64,000 nucleotides of DNA from Leucocoprinus leucothites (lineage: Eukaryota; Basidiomycota; Agaricomycetes; Agaricales; Agaricaceae), in the NCBI GenBank assembly GCA_013368445.1, contig JAACJO010000004.1, positions 2,790,001 through 2,854,000 on the forward strand, in the 5' to 3' direction. Positions 60,202-64,000 of this stretch are shown here, one piece after another. The notes beneath the pieces are model-generated. The model made no database searches. It saw nothing but the letters and a program-made list of their open reading frames with translations, and was not told the DNA's origin. Both the position numbers and the translations under genes were made by a program. How positions within the stretch are numbered: the first letter of the stretch is position 1; the number at the start of each line of letters is the position of its first letter.

Positions 60202-62412
60202 ATGCCTTTGCTGCGCGACTTGGACGGAAACCTGGTCCTTCGACCCTACCAGCGCCCCGATTCAAGTGGGTTCCTTCTAATATCTGCGCTTTCTTCTTTT
60301 CTAACTTTCCCAGCTGGGCTTTTGTCGACGGACGCCAAACTGATTGCTGAACTTAAAACCAACTACCTCTCCGCCTTGAACAAGAGCTCAGCGGATACCG
60401 AAAGGCCCAAAGTACGACTTGTTATCACAACGCCAAACGCACACTGGCTTCCGGAGGTCAGCCTAGGTCACCAAGTTGTTACCATGCGCGAGGATGGGCG
60501 GTGGGGTACTCAGGACTTTGCTCAATGGCCGCAGTGGTTCTTCGACGGCCAGGATCACTTCCCGTATATTCTACGCAAGCCACCCCCGGAACAGCTCGAA
60601 AGCCATCCTCTCCGACGTCTTTGGTGGGACATGACCGCCAAACACTTTGTATTCGAGGGCACGAGCGAAATTGGTCGATTATTACCCAGTATCGCACAAG
60701 AAATCTATGATATTCGTGCTGAATTAATGAAGGAAGTGGATGCATGTAAATGTGAAAGCGGGTCGGATTACAATAAGCTTCAGCGGGCAGCCTGGCTCAT
60801 GCGGAGCTGCACCGCAACTCTTCTCTATACCCCGCAATCCTTCCTCGACGTCATGCTCATTCTTACAGCTGCTCAGCGAGGCTGTCTAGAAACGCGTGCA
60901 CTACTTGATAAGATCAATATATGGGATAAGATGGCCGCCCCTCCCACCATTCCTCCCACCAACACCTCCATCCTCGGCTGTGTCACGGACCGGATACCCC
61001 TCGCCTACGAGATGTTTGAAAAAGGTGTGCCAGTCTGGCTAGTCAGACCGTCCTCGCAAATTTCGGCAGATACCACCATCAAATCTCACATTTCGACGAC
61101 GTCACCAAAAGAGTTTGGAATCTGTACGAAGATTTGGCCAGGTGCTCCTGCCTTTTACCAAGGCCCCCTGGCCCGCGACATCCACGAGTCTATTCAAAAG
61201 TGGAAACCTGGCAGTATGAATATGCTGCTTCTGGAGAACATAGAGCCGATCGTCGAAGATGTACCGCCTGAGGCTACAAATGTCAAGAAGTCTAGCAAAC
61301 CGTGTACGTATCCGAGTAGCCCGTCTCGAGAATCCTGGGCGCTCATCTATTTATTAACAGACGCAAGTGTTCCGTCTTCGAAGTCGAAGCATATTTCGGT
61401 CAACTACGATCGATTCAAAGAAACCTACTCCCCTTATTCCTCTGAGCCCCTCATGCATTGGAAAACGGCGTTGGAGAAGGTCGACACAAACCCCGAGAAG
61501 GTCATTGAGCACCCGCTTCTCCACCTTTTTCGTGGGTATGCATTTCCGCCTCCGCACATGTTCTGCCGTAACAACGAAGCCCTTTCTATTGGTTTGATGA
61601 CTGCTTGGCTCATCATTCGACCCTCGTGGACTTCTCTCATCAATGATCCTAAACGCATGCTTCCACTTCCCACCCCTCAACAATGGCGGAACTACCTCTA
61701 CGACTTAGCGTTGCGGCTTGAGCTCACTATACCCGACACTCGTACGTCGAAGAACGTTGATCCCGAGCTACCGGGTGCAGCCGCCGATCTGGGATCATCG
61801 AAGACGACTGAACCCGAGTTAATCAAAAGCACCCACTCTCGCCGTCGTGCAAAGAAGCAATATCAACAAACCGTTGATATCTTTACCATCAGTATCCCCC
61901 CGAAGGACGCTTTACAGGCCATCGAGTGGAACGATCACATCGTCTGGCGAAATCGTACCGCCAACTTCACCAATCTCGACCGGAAACTCTTATCGTGGGA
62001 TTCTCAAGAGCACAACTTTCGCCTCGAACTGTGGACTCTCGATCGCTGCTTGCTGGTTGACATTTGGAAGACGCCAGACAGAAGGGTCGTCCGCGAGGAG
62101 CAGCACCGTGCTTTATGGCCCAATGATGTAATCTTCAGTTCCAAGCTTCCGCAGAGCAGCAAAGGCATCTCCTCGCACAACTGGCGTGAAAGGTGTCATT
62201 TCTTCCAAGCCTTTCAAAAGATCCTCGTCGACTGGCATAATGTGCCTCAAGAACTGAGTACGATTGGTTCAGCGGGATGGGATGTAAATATTCTTGAGAA
62301 AGCAGAAAGCTTGGCCGCTGAATTTTACTGTCAAACTTTCTTTAACTATTTCGGTCGTGCTCCTTGCGTTCCTCATTCCATTCCCACTTCTCAATCCGTC
62401 CCTTCATGCTGA
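60202..62412 (+). CDS. Family A protein, copy A3 (unknown function)
   Basis: The exons 60202-60265, 60314-61303 and 61361-62412 sum to 2106 nt, or 701 aa. The start MPLLRDLDGNLV was chosen over the ATG at 60178 because the first intron (48 nt, CTAAC branch, CAG acceptor) then has the same position and phase as in A2. It carries all family landmarks: ITTPNAHWLP, EDGRWG, QWPQWFF, HPLRRLWWDM, LGCVTDR, GVPVWLVRP, LFRGYAFPPP, PQQWRNYL, QEHNFRLEL and the C-terminal CQTFFNYFGRAPCVPH. A basic linker (SRRRAKKQYQQT) precedes the last third, as in A1 and A2. This is the most complete family A copy in the window. The function is unknown. Confidence 0.82.
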   Translation: MPLLRDLDGNLVLRPYQRPDSSGFLLISALSSFLTFPAGLLSTDAKLIAELKTNYLSALNKSSADTERPKVRLVITTPNAHWLPEVSLGHQVVTMREDGRWGTQDFAQWPQWFFDGQDHFPYILRKPPPEQLESHPLRRLWWDMTAKHFVFEGTSEIGRLLPSIAQEIYDIRAELMKEVDACKCESGSDYNKLQRAAWLMRSCTATLLYTPQSFLDVMLILTAAQRGCLETRALLDKINIWDKMAAPPTIPPTNTSILGCVTDRIPLAYEMFEKGVPVWLVRPSSQISADTTIKSHISTTSPKEFGICTKIWPGAPAFYQGPLARDIHESIQKWKPGSMNMLLLENIEPIVEDVPPEATNVKKSSKPCTYPSSPSRESWALIYLLTDASVPSSKSKHISVNYDRFKETYSPYSSEPLMHWKTALEKVDTNPEKVIEHPLLHLFRGYAFPPPHMFCRNNEALSIGLMTAWLIIRPSWTSLINDPKRMLPLPTPQQWRNYLYDLALRLELTIPDTRTSKNVDPELPGAAADLGSSKTTEPELIKSTHSRRRAKKQYQQTVDIFTISIPPKDALQAIEWNDHIVWRNRTANFTNLDRKLLSWDSQEHNFRLELWTLDRCLLVDIWKTPDRRVVREEQHRALWPNDVIFSSKLPQSSKGISSHNWRERCHFFQAFQKILVDWHNVPQELSTIGSAGWDVNILEKAESLAAEFYCQTFFNYFGRAPCVPHSIPTSQSVPSC

Positions 62413-63571
62413 ACTTCTTGCTAGCTATCCTCCGTGCTTTTATATTGCCTCTCCTATACGCTTTGTAGACGCTTTATTTCTCCTTATCCGCCTTCCTTAA
62501 TAAATCAATGATACCGCTGCCATGAATCAGTCAGCCAGCTACACAACGACAAGTGGCTCGTCGAAGAAGCCACACATTGAGGTCGCTCGAAACCTGAGAA
62601 CACTGATACTCCATCCGTGTTCCGCAGGCCATAAGATCACTCTCTAGCTACCCCAAGCTTTGTTAATCTCCGCAAGCAAAACAATGCCTGCGGGTCTTCA
62701 TTTCTGTAACTTTGGGAAACGCCTAGAACAGCCGGTCTAGATTTCATGTACGAGTGGCTTTTGAGGCAAATCAACATTTTTCATGAAGTAGAAGGGCCAT
62801 AAGAAGTCTTCCTCGTCGCTCACACCTGCAGATACTCGCGTTACTTCATCCACGAAGCATTACCAATATTATAGGAACTCAACTGTCGTAGTTTTTTTTT
62901 ACAAAGCATGCCAGCAAATTTCATCCACTCAGGAGCTTTTTGGAAATGACATCGTGGGCGCCATATGAGTTTCGGGGCCCAAAGGAGCCTTCGTATCAGT
63001 CCTCTCCCACTTTGACGATGGCAGATGAAAAGATATAGTGTCGTTCATCGACGGTGGAGTGGTTGGCGCCTATGTTGGTCACATGGTACACCTGCCTGGT
63101 CAAGTTGTTCCAGTGAGTTGATCCCTCAACACACTTCTTGGAGCGAAAGGCTGAAGTTATCGAGTTCCACCATGATCCTCGCTTTATCGATGGCACTTTT
63201 GAAATGCCGAGTTGACCTAGCTTGAGCTAGCACCGGTATCCGGACTGTTAAACTTTGCGTGCTCTGCACCAACTTGCCCGTCAAATATACGAGAAGGCCG
63301 CTTTTCATTTTCCAGATGAAATCCGATTACGACTATCGGAGGTATATCACGATATGCTATCACTTGTACCAGTAATAAGAAGATGGAACCGCGACGTCCC
63401 CGATGCCCTTATGCTTACTCCCGGTATCCATGAAGGACGTTATCTTCCCCATTGATAAGGTGGCAAAGACTCATGTTTACAGGTGGCCGGAGTAGGCATC
63501 CAGAGGCTCTATATAAACCCAGGCTTCCGCCGCTTTCTTTCCCTCCACCCATCTATCTACCGCGCCCAGAA
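62413..63571. other. A3/RPA3-like-2 intergenic region
   Basis: Small overlapping ORFs on both strands (62996-63455) lack motifs. The right end is the RPA3-like promoter. Confidence 0.4.
63510..63517 (+). promoter_or_regulatory. TATA box upstream of RPA3-like-2
   Basis: TATATAAA lies 55-62 nt before the start codon at 63572, and a pyrimidine-rich stretch follows (CTTTCTTTCCCTCCACCC). Confidence 0.6.
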
Positions 63572-64000
63572 ATGTCCAAAACCCTCCAATTAAATCCTAT
63601 TCCGCTGGTAAACTCGAGGATATTACCAGCTTATATCGACAAGGAGGTTCGTCTTCTTGGCTGGATCGATGAGGAGGTAGGCGAACCAGATACTACCAGT
63701 CGTCACCCAAACTATCAGTTGACGAGATAACTCCTGCAGTTTGAGGGAAAGATGAATGTCGAAGCTATCGACGGTGGCGTAGTTCGCGTGTTTCACGGGG
63801 AGGTATGGGTATAGTTATTCCTCACAACATCTTAGAATAACCAGTAGTCCTTTCTTCGCAGAGCGGCAAGATCCACTTAATTGGCGTCGTAATTCAAGGA
63901 ATTGTGACGTCTCGGACTGAAATAAAAATGATAAGTTGCGAACGTATGTGCGAACCAAGTGGACGACCCTATCAGCATGAAGGTTCGTGGTTAATATTCT
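63572..64000 (+). CDS. RPA3/RPA14-like OB-fold protein, copy 2 (runs off the window)
   Basis: Exon 1 is 63572-63676, exon 2 is 63740-63802, and exon 3 starts at 63862 and probably ends at a GTATGT donor at 63944. All joins are in phase. The N-terminus has LVNSRILPAYIDKEVRLLGW, the family pattern N-S-x2-L-x2-Y-x2-K-VRL-x-G. Exon 2 reads MNVEAIDGGVVRVF, the DGG-containing beta hairpin typical of fungal RPA3. Exon 3 (KIHLIGVVIQ) matches the following strand. It would be the ssDNA-binding-complex subunit RPA3 or a dedicated paralogue. The end lies beyond 64000. Confidence 0.62.

Noticed and set aside
25891..62412. The cluster as one recent large DNA transposon
   Set aside because: No terminal inverted repeats, target duplications or transposase were found, and the copies are too diverged for a recent insertion.

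Overview
The window reads as nuclear DNA of a basidiomycete fungus, most likely an Agaricomycete (mushroom-forming). The signs are dense short introns of about 45-60 nt with GT(A/G)NG donors and CTRAY-like branch points, NACHT-type STAND NTPases, a family 6 cellobiohydrolase, a macrofage-activating-glycoprotein-like surface protein, and long blocks of satellite-like DNA between genes. No prokaryotic or plasmid feature is seen. Exon models were built by hand from frame continuity, splice signals and comparison between copies inside the window; most sum to a multiple of three.

1-12.4 kb holds ordinary genes: a NACHT NTPase with a proline-rich N-terminus (1.2-4.6 kb, +), a catalytic-domain-only GH6 cellobiohydrolase (5.4-6.7 kb, +), a twelve-exon phosphatidylserine decarboxylase of the Psd2 type with two C2 domains and a GGST self-cleavage motif (6.9-11.1 kb, -), and a secreted, probably GPI-anchored macrofage-activating-glycoprotein-like gene with a one-base frameshift (11.2-12.4 kb, -). 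12.4-20.4 kb is gene-poor: a MYND zinc-finger gene (14.2 kb) and decayed, duplicated minus-strand coding remnants (18.6-20.3 kb). A second NACHT NTPase lies at 20.5-22.3 kb, followed by a tiny three-exon Cys-containing gene and repeat-rich DNA to 25.9 kb.

25.9-64 kb is the remarkable part. It is a cluster of duplicated genes in which SNF2-family helicases alternate with two protein families I do not recognise, called here A (about 700 aa) and B (about 880-900 aa), plus two small genes that look like the RPA3/RPA14 subunit of replication protein A. Order: SNF2-1 (-), A1 (+), B1 (+), A2 (+, C-terminally truncated), satellite block, RPA3-like-1 (-), B2 (-), SNF2-2 (+), A3 (+), RPA3-like-2 (+, runs off the end). 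The two SNF2 genes share eight exons of identical length, including a 37-nt microexon. The three A genes share both introns. The protein copies differ strongly (roughly half the residues by eye), so the cluster is an old duplicated module rather than a recent insertion. A helicase, a probable ssDNA-binding subunit and two unknown conserved proteins suggest a DNA-metabolism, genome-defence or selfish module; this is inference.

43.1-48.5 kb, between A2 and RPA3-like-1, is almost entirely repetitive: an AGCTACAAG satellite that begins exactly where A2 is truncated, two copies of a composite element carrying a tRNA-like segment, an array of about 157-bp units derived from the junction between two ubiquitin repeats of a polyubiquitin gene, TAGGG-type minisatellites and a 47-bp-arm hairpin.
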